The position numbers were made by a program, and so were the translations under genes. Of a stretch of 43,066 nucleotides of DNA, positions 9,512 through 18,761 are shown piece by piece; position 1 is the first letter of the stretch; every line of letters begins with the position of its first letter. The stretch is from Nitrospinota bacterium (lineage in GTDB: Bacteria; UBA8248), in assembly GCA_026706735.1 (NCBI GenBank), contig JAPOYD010000017.1, positions 1 to 43,066 on the forward strand, given 5' to 3'. The notes beneath the pieces are model-generated. The model was not told the DNA's origin and searched no databases. It worked only from the letters and a program-made list of their open reading frames with translations.

Positions 9512-10342
9512 ATGTCGGATTCCCCAGAGAGAATTGGCCTCGTTGCAGGCTCAGGCGGTTTGTCTTCCGAGTTTGTTTCCTGCGCGAAAAAACAGGGCAA
9601 GCATGTGTCCGTTGTGGCTTTGTCCGCTGAAATCGAGGAAACGTTATCATGTGAGGCGGATTCCGTAATCCACATCCCTCCCACCCAGCCGAATAAAATC
9701 ATCCGGTTTTTCAGTGATGAGGGCGTTGAAGAAATAGGGCTCGTTGGAAAGGTGGAGAAAAGCATTTTATTTCAATCTTTGCGCTTCGATTTCACCGCTT
9801 TGCGCTTCATGAAAAGCGCCAGGAATACGGCCGATGCAACGATCATGGATGCCGTTATTGAGTTTGTGGAAGAAAACGGGATGAAGGTGATAGCCCAAAC
9901 GAAATATCTCGAGCATCTCATTACCCCATCGGGGAGTATAACGAAAAAGAAGTTGCGCCAAAATCAACGAAAAGACGCCGAGTATGCGTTTCAGATGGCC
10001 CGGAGCGTTGCGGCGCTGGATATTGGCCAGACCGTGGTGGTCCACAAGGGGACGGTGGTTGCCGTGGAAGGTGTCGAAGGTACGAATGAGGCGATTCGAA
10101 GGGGATGCGCTCTCGCCGGGAAAGGGGCTGTTGTTTGTAAGGTGGCCCGTCCGAAACAGGATATGCGCTATGACGTTCCTGCAGTGGGACCCGAGACCTT
10201 GCAAGTGATGCGCGAAGGTGGCGTTTCGGTATTGATTCTGGAAGCGGAGCGAACATTTCTCATCGATCGCGAGCGCTTGATACGGGAAGCCGACGCAACG
10301 GGCATCATCGTTGTCGGCTGGTCGGAAAATGAACAGGGATGA
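9512..10342 (+). CDS. lpxI: LpxI, UDP-2,3-diacylglucosamine pyrophosphatase
   Basis: The 276-residue DUF1009/LpxI protein hydrolyses UDP-2,3-diacylglucosamine to lipid X in organisms that lack LpxH. The N-terminal GLVAGSGGLSSEF segment is followed by the conserved C-terminal core GTVVAVEGVEGTNEAIRRG and ARPKQDMRYDVPAVGPETL, which contains the essential acidic residues of the family. It lies between lpxA and lpxB as in Caulobacter-type operons, and its end overlaps the lpxB start by 14 nt. No LpxH-type metallophosphatase occurs in the window. Confidence 0.94.
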   Translation: MSDSPERIGLVAGSGGLSSEFVSCAKKQGKHVSVVALSAEIEETLSCEADSVIHIPPTQPNKIIRFFSDEGVEEIGLVGKVEKSILFQSLRFDFTALRFMKSARNTADATIMDAVIEFVEENGMKVIAQTKYLEHLITPSGSITKKKLRQNQRKDAEYAFQMARSVAALDIGQTVVVHKGTVVAVEGVEGTNEAIRRGCALAGKGAVVCKVARPKQDMRYDVPAVGPETLQVMREGGVSVLILEAERTFLIDRERLIREADATGIIVVGWSENEQG

Positions 10343-11507
10343 ACGTTCGACAAACGATGTCATTGTTGTCGCCGGAGAGCCATCTGGAGATGCTCACGCC
10401 GCGAATTTAGTAAAAGCGCTTGCCGCCAAGATACCCAACCTCCGATTATCCGGGATGGGTGGGCAATTGATGGCCGAGGCGGGTGTGGAATTATTTCATG
10501 ACATCGGTGATATATCTATCGTTGGTTTCGCCGGCATTCCCCGAGTTTATCCCAAGCTGCGAAGAATCAAGAAAAATTTGCTGAACAAGATTTCGAATCA
10601 AAAGCCGAAAGCAGTCATTTTTGTAGATTATCCGGGATTCAATCTTTCGTGCGCGCGTTCTGTGCGCAAACTGCCGCAAACGCCAAAATGCATATATTTC
10701 ATCACGCCGCAGGTATGGGCCTGGTGGAAAGGCCGCGCTCGCACCATTGCGAATGATTTTGATCTGGCCTTGAACATATTTCCGTTCGAACCTCGTATTT
10801 TTAACGACTTGGGCGGGAAAGCCGTGTTCATTGGTAACCCCATCGCCTATGAACTTCGAGATGCGCCTTCGAAAGAAACGGCCAGGCGCACACTGGGCAT
10901 ATCGATGAGCGACAAGGTGATTTCGCTTCTCCCGGGTAGCCGCCTCAAGGAAATCGACTCTCACGTGGGTGCCATGATAGATGCGATAAAGATAATTCAT
11001 TCGGAAACGCCGGGATTGCGCTTTTTGATTTCAGAGGCGATTTCGTTGCCTGAAGGGTATGTTTCGAACCGCTTGAAACTATCTGGGTTAGAAATACGGC
11101 CTGTCAGGGGTGATTCAAAAAAAGTGATTCGCGCAGCCGACGCCGTAGTCGTAGCGAGCGGCACGGCTTCTCTCGAGACGGCTCTTCTGGGTGTGCCGAT
11201 GGTTGTTCTGTATGCCGCCGATATTCTTTCGTATACGCTGGTCAAGTATTTTTTGATTCGGGTGGATTATGTGAGCTTGGTGAATTTATTGTCCGGCCAT
11301 GAGGCGGTTCCCGAATTGTGTCAAAACCAGGTGCGCGCGCAGCCTATTGCAAACGCCTTGAGAAAAGTGCTTTTGAATGATGGGGTGAGAGCAAGGCAAT
11401 TCAGTGTTTTCGAGAGGATTCAAAACGCCCTGGAAGGGATGAACCCCTATGCATGCGCCGCAGCGCATATCGCGGCGGAACTCGGTTTTGAAGCGCAGGA
11501 CGCGTAG
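10329..11507 (+). CDS. lpxB: LpxB, lipid A disaccharide synthase
   Basis: This GT19 glycosyltransferase condenses lipid X with UDP-2,3-diacylglucosamine to make the lipid A disaccharide. The 392-residue protein opens with VIVVAGEPSGDAHAANLVKAL, the LpxB signature. It also has DYPGFNL, ITPQVWAWWKGR and SLLPGSRLKEI, all conserved in the family. The ORF track's TTG start at 10311 lies deeper in lpxI. ATG 10329 is closer to the conserved domain and still overlaps lpxI, consistent with translational coupling. Confidence 0.95.
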   Translation: MNRDERSTNDVIVVAGEPSGDAHAANLVKALAAKIPNLRLSGMGGQLMAEAGVELFHDIGDISIVGFAGIPRVYPKLRRIKKNLLNKISNQKPKAVIFVDYPGFNLSCARSVRKLPQTPKCIYFITPQVWAWWKGRARTIANDFDLALNIFPFEPRIFNDLGGKAVFIGNPIAYELRDAPSKETARRTLGISMSDKVISLLPGSRLKEIDSHVGAMIDAIKIIHSETPGLRFLISEAISLPEGYVSNRLKLSGLEIRPVRGDSKKVIRAADAVVVASGTASLETALLGVPMVVLYAADILSYTLVKYFLIRVDYVSLVNLLSGHEAVPELCQNQVRAQPIANALRKVLLNDGVRARQFSVFERIQNALEGMNPYACAAAHIAAELGFEAQDA

Positions 11508-11508
11508 C

Positions 11509-12240
11509 ATGAATGAAGATTCAATCGCTTATGATGAATGGGGCCGGAATCCCGACGCGCCGCTTTCTGCTTGGCTGGGCGGGGTGGTCATCGCGGGTTA
11601 TCTGAAAGCGGTATACGCCACCTCGTCTATGGTTTTGCCGAATACGGAATCGAATAAAAGAATGAGTTGCAAGCTTGGTGAAAAATTTATCTGGGCGCTC
11701 TGGCATTGTCATTTGGGACTGCCCCCCTTCTTCTACCCGGATAACTATCACCTTACATGTATGGCTAGCAGAAGCCGGGACGGAGAATTGCTCGCCCAGA
11801 TAATGTCACGGCTCAATACCCATTGCGTGAGAGGCTCTTCCTCTGTGTTGGATGGAAGGGATAAAGGTGGAGCAGCCGCGGTTCGGCAGATGATCAGGGT
11901 GGCGAAAAAAGGGGAGCACCAACTCGTCATCACGCCTGACGGCCCGAAGGGACCGCCTCAGAAAGTAAAAATGGGTGTCATAACTTTAGCGAGCCTCACA
12001 GGATATCCAATTTGCCCGGTCGCTTTCGCGGCATCGCGCTTCTTCACCATCCCCACATGGGACAAGACGATTTTCCCTTTGCCGTTCGGGAGAATCGCTG
12101 CTTGTTGTGGAGAGCCTCTGGAAGTTCCACGAACCCGGGACAAGGGAGTGTTGGAGGCGAAGCGCGCAGAAATCGAAAAGCGGCTCATCCATGCGAATGA
12201 GGAGGCGCAGTACTACCTGAAGAACATGGAGGGGAAATAA
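11509..12240 (+). CDS. DUF374 lysophospholipid acyltransferase-family protein, possible late lipid A acyltransferase
   Basis: The 243-residue protein belongs to the DUF374 branch of glycerolipid acyltransferases. The family's acyltransferase-type motif is FIWALWHCHLGL, and the second conserved motif is VITPDGPKGPPQKVK. A DUF374 protein of epsilonproteobacteria (LpxJ) adds a secondary acyl chain to lipid A. The position here between lpxB and waaA, with no LpxL/LpxM-type gene in the window, fits a similar job. The ATG at 11509 follows the lpxB stop by 1 nt; the ORF track's earlier start runs back into lpxB. The exact acyl position and donor cannot be read from sequence. Confidence 0.85.
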   Translation: MNEDSIAYDEWGRNPDAPLSAWLGGVVIAGYLKAVYATSSMVLPNTESNKRMSCKLGEKFIWALWHCHLGLPPFFYPDNYHLTCMASRSRDGELLAQIMSRLNTHCVRGSSSVLDGRDKGGAAAVRQMIRVAKKGEHQLVITPDGPKGPPQKVKMGVITLASLTGYPICPVAFAASRFFTIPTWDKTIFPLPFGRIAACCGEPLEVPRTRDKGVLEAKRAEIEKRLIHANEEAQYYLKNMEGK

Positions 12241-12247
12241 GCCGCTC

Positions 12248-13519
12248 ATGTTGTTTCTCTACAATGTCGTCATTCTTCTCATCTCGCCCGCATTGCTCGT
12301 GTATTTTTTGATTCGCCTGTGGCTTCGGGGGTTTGATCTCAGGGCTGTACGTGAAAGGTTCGGGTTTCTGCCCGACTTGCCCGATGCGGGGGGAGGGCGT
12401 CTTTGGCTGCACGCCGTCTCCGTGGGGGAAGTGGGTGTGGCCGCCGTCTTGATACCTGCGCTTTTGAGAAAGAAGCCGAAGCTCAAAATCGTTCTTTCCA
12501 CGGTGACCCAGACGGGCAGAAACGAGGCCGGAAAAATCTCAGGCCTGGAGCATCTCATTTACTTGCCCCTGGATTTCCCTTTGATAGTCCGTTCCGCCAT
12601 GGAGCGCATCCGGCCGTCTATGATCGCGCTCATCGAGACGGAGATATGGCCGAATCTCGTGGCGGAGGCCGCAAGGAGAAATATCCCGGTATCCATTATC
12701 AACGGGAGGCTTTCTGAGCGTTCGTATCATCGCTACAAACGCTTTCAGTATTTTTTTTCTTCGATTCTCAGGTGTTTCACAGACGTGCTGGTGCGCGGGG
12801 AAGGGGATGCCGAAAGGTTTCTGGGTTTGGGCGCGACTTCCGTGCGGGTTGCAGGGAACATCAAGTTCGACGCGCCTGTGCCGCTTCAGGAGCCCCCGCA
12901 TGGGGCGTATGGCCTGGGCGCGTGTCGGCACATCGTCGTGGCCGGCAGCACGCACCCTGGAGAAGAGAAACTGATTGGAGAGGTGATGGCATCCATTCAT
13001 CGGAAAATGCCGGAAGTGGGTCTCCTCCTCGCGCCCCGCCATATGGAAAGGGTGGCCCAGGTAGAAGCGGACTTGCAAAACGCAGGCATTTCTCCCGTGC
13101 GGTGGAGCCAGGTTAAAGATACGAGCGGTGAGCATCAAGTGGTCATTCTGGATGTGATGGGAGAGCTCGCAGACGCCTATGGGTGCGCGGCGATGGCGAT
13201 CATCGGCGGAAGTTTTATTCCCCATGGCGGTCAGAACCCCATAGAAGCGGCGCGCTGGGCGGTGCCATGCCTGTGCGGCCCCCACATGGAGAATTTCGCC
13301 GAGGTCATGTGCGAGATGGTCAAACAAGGCGGCGTGATTCAACTGAACGGGCGGGAGAATCTGGAGGGCGCCGTCATGAAATGGCTGGACGATCCGGAAT
13401 CGCGGAGCAGGGCAGGTGAAGCGGCCCGCCGGGTAGTGCAGAACAACCAGGGCGCCTCCGAGCGAACTGCGGAATACATCGTCCAGGTCCTGGCGGGCTC
13501 GGATAAGGGCGCCGCATGA
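12248..13519 (+). CDS. waaA: WaaA (KdtA), Kdo transferase
   Basis: This GT30 enzyme adds Kdo to the lipid A precursor at the inner membrane. The 423-residue protein starts with one membrane anchor helix (about 4-27). Next comes RLWLHAVSVGE, with the catalytic Glu at 61. It also has LIETEIWPNL, the PVSIINGRLSERS block and a C-terminal GT-B domain with GGSFIPHGGQNPIE. Whether it transfers one or two Kdo residues cannot be told. The gene sits 7 nt after the acyltransferase and its stop overlaps the lpxK start (ATGA). Confidence 0.95.
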   Translation: MLFLYNVVILLISPALLVYFLIRLWLRGFDLRAVRERFGFLPDLPDAGGGRLWLHAVSVGEVGVAAVLIPALLRKKPKLKIVLSTVTQTGRNEAGKISGLEHLIYLPLDFPLIVRSAMERIRPSMIALIETEIWPNLVAEAARRNIPVSIINGRLSERSYHRYKRFQYFFSSILRCFTDVLVRGEGDAERFLGLGATSVRVAGNIKFDAPVPLQEPPHGAYGLGACRHIVVAGSTHPGEEKLIGEVMASIHRKMPEVGLLLAPRHMERVAQVEADLQNAGISPVRWSQVKDTSGEHQVVILDVMGELADAYGCAAMAIIGGSFIPHGGQNPIEAARWAVPCLCGPHMENFAEVMCEMVKQGGVIQLNGRENLEGAVMKWLDDPESRSRAGEAARRVVQNNQGASERTAEYIVQVLAGSDKGAA

Positions 13520-14601
13520 GTTTTCGGCGCGGAATCCTGCAGGCCTGGGAGGGCAATCCCTCATCTCCTGCCTGGTCTCGTATATTGACGAAGGGCCTCG
13601 GCCCCCTGGGAAGTCTCTATGGCGCTGCAATGGCGCATCGACGCCGGCGTTATGAATCTGGGAAGGCCGGTGTCTCGAAAAATCCCGTACCTGTCATTTC
13701 GATCGGGAACCTCACGCTTGGGGGCACGGGAAAGACGCCCACAGTCGCCTGGCTCGTGGAAAAACTGACCTTGGGAGGCCGAAAGCCCGCTGTCGTGAGC
13801 AGGGGTTATGGCGGGAGGCCCAAGGATGTGATGGTTGTGGGCGACGGGAAGGGAAGCCTGATGGCCGCGCCGCCGGCCGCCGATGAGGCGGCGATGCTTG
13901 CCCGCCGCTATCCCGACCTCCTCGTTTTAACGGGTGCGGACCGTTCGTTCGTTGCGAAAAAGGCGGTAGAGGAATTCGGAGCGGATGTTGTTGTCCTCGA
14001 CGATGGGTTTCAGCATCTGGCTCTTCACCGGGATATGGATGTGGTGGTTTTGCGCGGGGATTGTCCTTTTGGAAATGGCCGGGTGATCCCGGCGGGTGTC
14101 CTCAGGGAGCCGGTTTCGGCCCTGAAGCGCGCAGACGCCGTTTTGGTGACGGGCGAATGTGCCGGCCATACGAGAGAGGAAATCCAGTCTCTTATCCCGG
14201 ATATCCCGATGTTCACAGGCCACCTTGAGCCCGATGCGCTCCTGGATTCACGGGGCGAGAAAATAGGCTTATCGGATGAATTGAAGGGCGCCAGGGTCGT
14301 AGCTGTCAGCGGCCTGGGCAATCCGCATGGTTTCGAGAAAATGCTTGAAACACTGGATGTCGAGGTCATGGTGCATCACGAATATCCCGATCATGCCCGT
14401 TACGCGTTGGCGGATGGCGTGCGGCTCGTTTCGTCGCTGCGGAAGACCGGGGCCGATTTCATTCTCACTACGGAGAAGGATGCGGCGAAGCTGTCTCCTT
14501 TGTTGAGTAAAGCGCCGCTTCGTGTCCTTCGCGTTGTGATGAAGATTGATGATGAGATGAATTTGGCAGGTTTGATCGAAAAGAAAGCATTTTCGTCTTG
14601 A
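13516..14601 (+). CDS. lpxK: LpxK, tetraacyldisaccharide 4'-kinase
   Basis: The 361-residue P-loop kinase phosphorylates lipid A at the 4' position. It carries the LpxK Walker A variant GNLTLGGTGKTP, then VVSRGYGG, DEAAMLARR and the DDGFQHLALHRD motif typical of the family. Pathway order usually puts LpxK before WaaA; here the genes are in reverse order but coupled. It is the last gene of the first + strand run, with only 9 nt to the convergent lptG stop and no clear terminator between. Confidence 0.95.
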   Translation: MSFRRGILQAWEGNPSSPAWSRILTKGLGPLGSLYGAAMAHRRRRYESGKAGVSKNPVPVISIGNLTLGGTGKTPTVAWLVEKLTLGGRKPAVVSRGYGGRPKDVMVVGDGKGSLMAAPPAADEAAMLARRYPDLLVLTGADRSFVAKKAVEEFGADVVVLDDGFQHLALHRDMDVVVLRGDCPFGNGRVIPAGVLREPVSALKRADAVLVTGECAGHTREEIQSLIPDIPMFTGHLEPDALLDSRGEKIGLSDELKGARVVAVSGLGNPHGFEKMLETLDVEVMVHHEYPDHARYALADGVRLVSSLRKTGADFILTTEKDAAKLSPLLSKAPLRVLRVVMKIDDEMNLAGLIEKKAFSS

Positions 14602-14610
14602 GTTGGCGCG

Positions 14611-15699
14611 TTATTCCCTGATGGAGGCGAGAAAGTAAGTCCCTCCCACGAGAAAAATCGCATTGGGCCCCCAGGCCGCCAGGATGGGTGGCAAGCGTCC
14701 GGCATGTCCGAACGAAAGACTTGCATGGAAGAAAACGAGATATATGGCGCCGATTCCGATTGCGGTAGCAACTCCCAGAGCGGCTCCTCCGCTTCTGCTG
14801 TTTCGAATGCAGAAAGAAACACCCACGAATGCCAATACGAAACTGATGAATGGAGCAGAAATTTTTGCCCACATATCTACGATGTAGCGGGTCGGGTCCA
14901 CACCATTTTTACTCAAGCTTTTAATATAGCGAGTGAGTTCCTGGTAATTCATCGTCTCCGGGTTTCTGTCTGTTTTTTTGAAATCATCGGGTTTCTCCTC
15001 AAGCGCAAAAACTTTTTTCTCAAAAATTTCGCGGTTGATTTTCCCCTCTTCAGAAAAGTCATGGATTGCGCCTTTGTGGAATTCCCAATGCTTATTCAAA
15101 GGCGCCCAAACTACCTCATCCGCGTCAATACGTTGCGTTAAGCGATTGTGCGGATCCATTCGGTACAGGGTAACGCCTCTCATTTTTTCTGAAGACGGAT
15201 CATAGTGCGTAATGTGCCAGATTGTGTTGTTTTCCGAGCGATACCAGACTTTGTCTCTCTGGATATGCGTTCGCAAACCAATTTTTTGGATCTTGACCCG
15301 CCGGATGTATTCTCCGCGCTTGTTGGCGAATGGAACAATGTATTCATTCGCCAAGAAGGTGAGGATGCTGATTCCCAGGCTGACGATGAGGATGGGCGCA
15401 ATGATTCGGTAGAGACTTAAGCCCCCTGCGCGCATGGCGAGAACCTGGTTTTCTCTGGAGAAAAGAATCAGCGTGAACGTGCTCGCAAGCAGAGTGGTGA
15501 GCGGTATGGAGAGAAAAACGAGATGGGGTATCTTGTACAGAAAATACAGGGCCGCGTCGGTCAGGGTCGCGTTCGCTTCGAGAAAATCATCGATTCGCTC
15601 GATAAACTCCGCTATCAGAAAAAGGGTGATGGCTCCCGACTGACAAAGAAACACCATTCTTAAAAACTGTTTCAGGACATAGCGGCTCAGTATGGTCAT
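14611..15699 (-). CDS. lptG: LptG, LPS export permease
   Basis: This 362-residue YjgP/YjgQ-family protein is one half of the membrane core of the LptB2FG transporter, which extracts LPS from the inner membrane. It shows the family layout: three N-terminal helices (YVLKQFLRMVFL onward, SIPLTTLLAS), a periplasmic jellyroll domain in the middle, and three C-terminal helices. It is the second gene of a two-gene unit after lptF, with 9 nt between them. F versus G is assigned mainly by order and similarity, so a swap is possible. No lptA, lptB or lptC is in the window. Confidence 0.88.
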   Translation of the reverse strand: MTILSRYVLKQFLRMVFLCQSGAITLFLIAEFIERIDDFLEANATLTDAALYFLYKIPHLVFLSIPLTTLLASTFTLILFSRENQVLAMRAGGLSLYRIIAPILIVSLGISILTFLANEYIVPFANKRGEYIRRVKIQKIGLRTHIQRDKVWYRSENNTIWHITHYDPSSEKMRGVTLYRMDPHNRLTQRIDADEVVWAPLNKHWEFHKGAIHDFSEEGKINREIFEKKVFALEEKPDDFKKTDRNPETMNYQELTRYIKSLSKNGVDPTRYIVDMWAKISAPFISFVLAFVGVSFCIRNSRSGGAALGVATAIGIGAIYLVFFHASLSFGHAGRLPPILAAWGPNAIFLVGGTYFLASIRE

Positions 15700-15708
15700 G
15701 GCGGGAAT

Positions 15709-16926
15709 CTATGATTTGCTTCGGCTGAAGGGGGAAAAAGGTTTGAGGAACAGACCCCGGATGTCAATGGTGTTGCGCAACCCTGCGGTTCGTACCAGGT
15801 ATCCCGCAAGCAGGGCCAATAATACGTTCGGACTCCAGACGGCGACGGCAACGCTGATTTGTCCGCTTTCCGCCATTCCCTCGGCGAAGGTAACGAGCAG
15901 GTAATAGAGGATCAGAACGCCCAGGCTCAGGGCGAAGCCGCCGTGACGTCCCGAGCGCTTGTTCTGTACGCCGAGAGGCGCCCCCAGGAACGCCAGAATG
16001 AGGCAGGTGAATGGTACCGCGAATTTCTTGTATAGCTCCACGAGAATGGCGTTGTACCTGCTGGTTCCCGGCTCGTGTTCTTTTAGTTTGTTTCTGAGTT
16101 CATGTAACGGGAAGGATCGCAGGCTTCTCCGAAGCGCTTTTGTCTTTCCGATGGTTTTCGTGAGATCAAAATTGAGATCGTAGTTTCCGAAGCGCGCGAT
16201 TTGATAATTGTTTCTGGAGGGAGAAGAGCCGTCATGCCTGCTGGTTTTCCTGCTTGAGACCTTCTCGGGCTCGCTGATCGTGTGGATGGTTCCTCTGGTG
16301 AGACGCAGCCATACTTTGGCAGATGTGGTGGATTTGATCAGCATGCCGCGATCGGCAAAGATGACCCGGTTTTTCCCGGCCTCTCTCATGTCCGAAACCA
16401 TGATGCCTTTCATTACTTTGCCCGACGATTCGATTTCGCGCACATAGAACATGATTCCATCGAAATCGTCATGAAAAACCTGTTCTTGAAGGTCGAATGT
16501 AGCGACTCGACTGTGAAGCATCTGTTGGCGGACTTCCAAAGTGGTGGTTTGACTCCAGGGAAGCCCGAACATCATGAGGAAACCGCTCAGGAGGGCGGTG
16601 GCTACTCCCACCACTCCCACGGGGATGAGTTGAGAATAGAAGGTCATGCCTGAAGCGGTCATCGCCAGGGATTCGCTGTCGCTCGAAAGGCGGCTGAACA
16701 CCATGATGCTCGAAATCAGGGTGGACATCGGCAAGGTGACAAGGAGAAGAACGGGCAAGGCGGCGAAAAGAAATTGCGCCACGATTGATAGTGGAATTCC
16801 GCGGTTCACCACCAAATCCGTGAACTGGAGCATTTTATGAAGCAGGAGTATGAATGTAAGAAAAAACAAGGTGATGAGGAGATATGACACCAATTCACCC
16901 AGGATATATCGGTGCAAGGTTTTCAA
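15709..16926 (-). CDS. lptF: LptF, LPS export permease
   Basis: The 405-residue YjgP/YjgQ-family permease pairs with the following lptG. It starts MKTLHRYILGELVSYLL, with membrane helices at the N terminus and the conserved LPMSTLISSIMVFSRLSSDSE. A periplasmic domain (about 105-280) and C-terminal helices with LAFLGAPLGVQNKRSGRHGG follow; that last motif is characteristic of LptF. Upstream lies a divergent spacer shared with waaF. Confidence 0.88.
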   Translation of the reverse strand: MKTLHRYILGELVSYLLITLFFLTFILLLHKMLQFTDLVVNRGIPLSIVAQFLFAALPVLLLVTLPMSTLISSIMVFSRLSSDSESLAMTASGMTFYSQLIPVGVVGVATALLSGFLMMFGLPWSQTTTLEVRQQMLHSRVATFDLQEQVFHDDFDGIMFYVREIESSGKVMKGIMVSDMREAGKNRVIFADRGMLIKSTTSAKVWLRLTRGTIHTISEPEKVSSRKTSRHDGSSPSRNNYQIARFGNYDLNFDLTKTIGKTKALRRSLRSFPLHELRNKLKEHEPGTSRYNAILVELYKKFAVPFTCLILAFLGAPLGVQNKRSGRHGGFALSLGVLILYYLLVTFAEGMAESGQISVAVAVWSPNVLLALLAGYLVRTAGLRNTIDIRGLFLKPFSPFSRSKS

Positions 16927-16969
16927 GGGAAATCCTCTGGGAGATGGGCACTCAATGCTCTTGCATCAC

Positions 16970-16997
16970 ACTATATGAGCATTTGCTGGATTGCAAA
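16970..16997 (-). promoter_or_regulatory. Candidate promoter for lptFG
   Basis: On the minus strand TTTGCA, 16 nt and TATAGT lie about 45 nt upstream of the lptF ATG, matching a sigma-70-type promoter (the -10 differs from consensus at one position). It lies in the divergent spacer shared with waaF. Confidence 0.4.
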
Positions 16998-17115
16998 ACG
17001 TGTTTTCATGCTCATTGACGCCCATGACATCGGTTGATAGCGTTGAAAATAGGGCAGTTTTAGTTGCTTTTCCCCGTGACTCAAGGTGCGGAGACGCATC
17101 GGGGAGGTATGGAGT

Positions 17116-18168
17116 TTGTCCGGCGATGCCGATCGAGAGGAGTTGCACCTTGTAGTGGCGCCCACATGGATAGGTGATACGGCGATGTCCGCCCCTTTTT
17201 TTTCATCCTTGAGGCGAGCACACCCTGGGGCGAGAGTGATGGCGGCGGCAGGTCCCTGGACTTCCGGGCTGCTCCGCAGTTTTCCCTGGGTCGATCGGGT
17301 CTTGTCTCTCGATGCGGGGAAATGGAGCAGCTTCTTTTCTTTGAGGAGAATGTTAAGAAACGAGTCGGTAGATTGTGCGTGGATTCTGCCCAACAGTTTT
17401 CGTGCGGCCCTCATGGCGAAATGGACAGGAGCAAGGCGGCAAGTCGGATATGGGAGCGATAGCCGGGGCTGGCTTTTGAGCAACCGCGTGGCTCTTCCGA
17501 GAGATGTTTCTCATCTGGTGGATCGGTATCTTTACCTTCTTCAGGCGGAAGGACATCAAACCCGGGTTCGGGTTGATGATTACTTCATCAGACCAGAGGC
17601 GCAACAATTCGCGGAGAGTTTATTGATAGCGCACCACGCGAGGAAAAATGCACCTTTGGTGGGAGTTCATCCCGGGGCCTTTTTCGGTGAATCCAAGATG
17701 TGGCCGCTGGAATACTTCAAAAAACTCATTCACCGGCTCGTGGATCACGAGGGGGCGCAGGTCTTCATATTGGGCGGGCCGGATGAGCTGGCGCTGACGG
17801 GGCAATTGTCTCAGATGTCCGGGGGACGAGCGGTGAATCTGGCCGGAAAAGATACTTTGGAGACGCTGCCCGCCTTGCTGTCTCGGCTGGATGTCTTCAT
17901 CTCCGGCGATTCGGGTCCGCTTCATGTAGCGGCGCTCGCCGGGACCGCGACGATTGCGCTGTTCGGTTCCACGGACTATCGTCGAACGGCGCCGAGAGGC
18001 CCTTGGAGCCGGAATATTCATAAGGATCTCGATTGCAGCCCGTGCTTCGCGAGAAAGTGCCCTCTCCGTCATCACGAATGCATGAAACAGATTACGCCCG
18101 AAGAAGTGGCAGGCGAAGTCATTGAGTTGCTGAGCAAAAAACCGGGGATCGGCAAGGATGGAAACTGA
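17116..18168 (+). CDS. waaF: Heptosyltransferase II (WaaF-like, GT9)
   Basis: This GT9 enzyme transfers the second heptose to the LPS inner core. The 350-residue protein shows LVVAPTWIGDTAMSAPFF at the N terminus and PNSFRAALMAKWTGAR in the acceptor half. The donor half has VGVHPGAFFGESKMWP, SGDSGPLHVAALAGTATIAL and DLDCSPCFARKCPL; that Cys-rich ending is typical of WaaF. The ORF track starts at GTG 17086 with no ribosome site. TTG 17116 has GGGGAGG 8 nt upstream and gives an N terminus close to the family's, so I prefer it. Confidence 0.88.
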   Translation: MSGDADREELHLVVAPTWIGDTAMSAPFFSSLRRAHPGARVMAAAGPWTSGLLRSFPWVDRVLSLDAGKWSSFFSLRRMLRNESVDCAWILPNSFRAALMAKWTGARRQVGYGSDSRGWLLSNRVALPRDVSHLVDRYLYLLQAEGHQTRVRVDDYFIRPEAQQFAESLLIAHHARKNAPLVGVHPGAFFGESKMWPLEYFKKLIHRLVDHEGAQVFILGGPDELALTGQLSQMSGGRAVNLAGKDTLETLPALLSRLDVFISGDSGPLHVAALAGTATIALFGSTDYRRTAPRGPWSRNIHKDLDCSPCFARKCPLRHHECMKQITPEEVAGEVIELLSKKPGIGKDGN

Positions 18169-18760
18169 GAAAAGCGCCGCAAAGAGGCCAGCGGTATTTT
18201 TTGACAGGGACGGAACCCTGAATCGGGACGTGGGCTATGTCACTCACCTCGACGTGTATGAGCTCCTTCCCAGGGCGGCGGCGGCCGTCCGCAAGGTGAA
18301 CGAGGCCGGGTGGCTCGCCATCCTGATCACGAATCAGGCCGGCGTGGCGCGTGGTTACTTCTCCGAATCCATGATCGAAAAGGTGCATCGGAAGCTTCAG
18401 GATGAACTGGGCGGCAAAGGCGCGCGCCTCGACGCCATCTACTATTGTCCGCACGTTCCGAACGGAGAAAATCCCGAATATGCGATTGACTGCAAGATGC
18501 GGAAACCCTTTCCCGGCATGATTCTGAAAGCGGCGGCGGAGCACGACGTCGATTTGGGAAAATCCGTCTTGCTGGGAGACAAGTATTCCGATTTGGAAGC
18601 GGGCTGGCGTGCGGGTTGCAGAGCGGGCCTTGTGCTCACAGGGTACGGGCGGGGAGAAAGAGAGCTTCGTGGAGAACAATGGCCCCGCCAGCCCGATTTC
18701 GTGGCGCAAGACGCCTATCATGCGGTGGAAATCATCTTGAACGAGAGCGGGAAGCACTAA
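18158..18760 (+). CDS. gmhB: GmhB, D-glycero-D-manno-heptose 1,7-bisphosphate 7-phosphatase
   Basis: This HAD phosphatase acts in ADP-heptose synthesis. The 200-residue protein has FFDRDGTLN (nucleophile Asp16, acid/base Asp18), LITNQAG, the Lys-bearing CKMRKPFPGM and GDKYSDLEAG. The zinc loop is incomplete: Cys97, His99 and Cys112 are present, but the position of E. coli Cys109 is Met114. Metal binding may be weakened or use another ligand. It overlaps the waaF end by 11 nt and precedes the heptose kinase, so the operon makes and then uses heptose. Confidence 0.92.
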   Translation: METEKSAAKRPAVFFDRDGTLNRDVGYVTHLDVYELLPRAAAAVRKVNEAGWLAILITNQAGVARGYFSESMIEKVHRKLQDELGGKGARLDAIYYCPHVPNGENPEYAIDCKMRKPFPGMILKAAAEHDVDLGKSVLLGDKYSDLEAGWRAGCRAGLVLTGYGRGERELRGEQWPRQPDFVAQDAYHAVEIILNESGKH

Positions 18761-18761
18761 T

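Noticed and set aside
12539-13630. 363-codon antisense ORF opposite waaA
   Set aside because: It is a shadow of waaA and lpxK with no domain or ribosome site.
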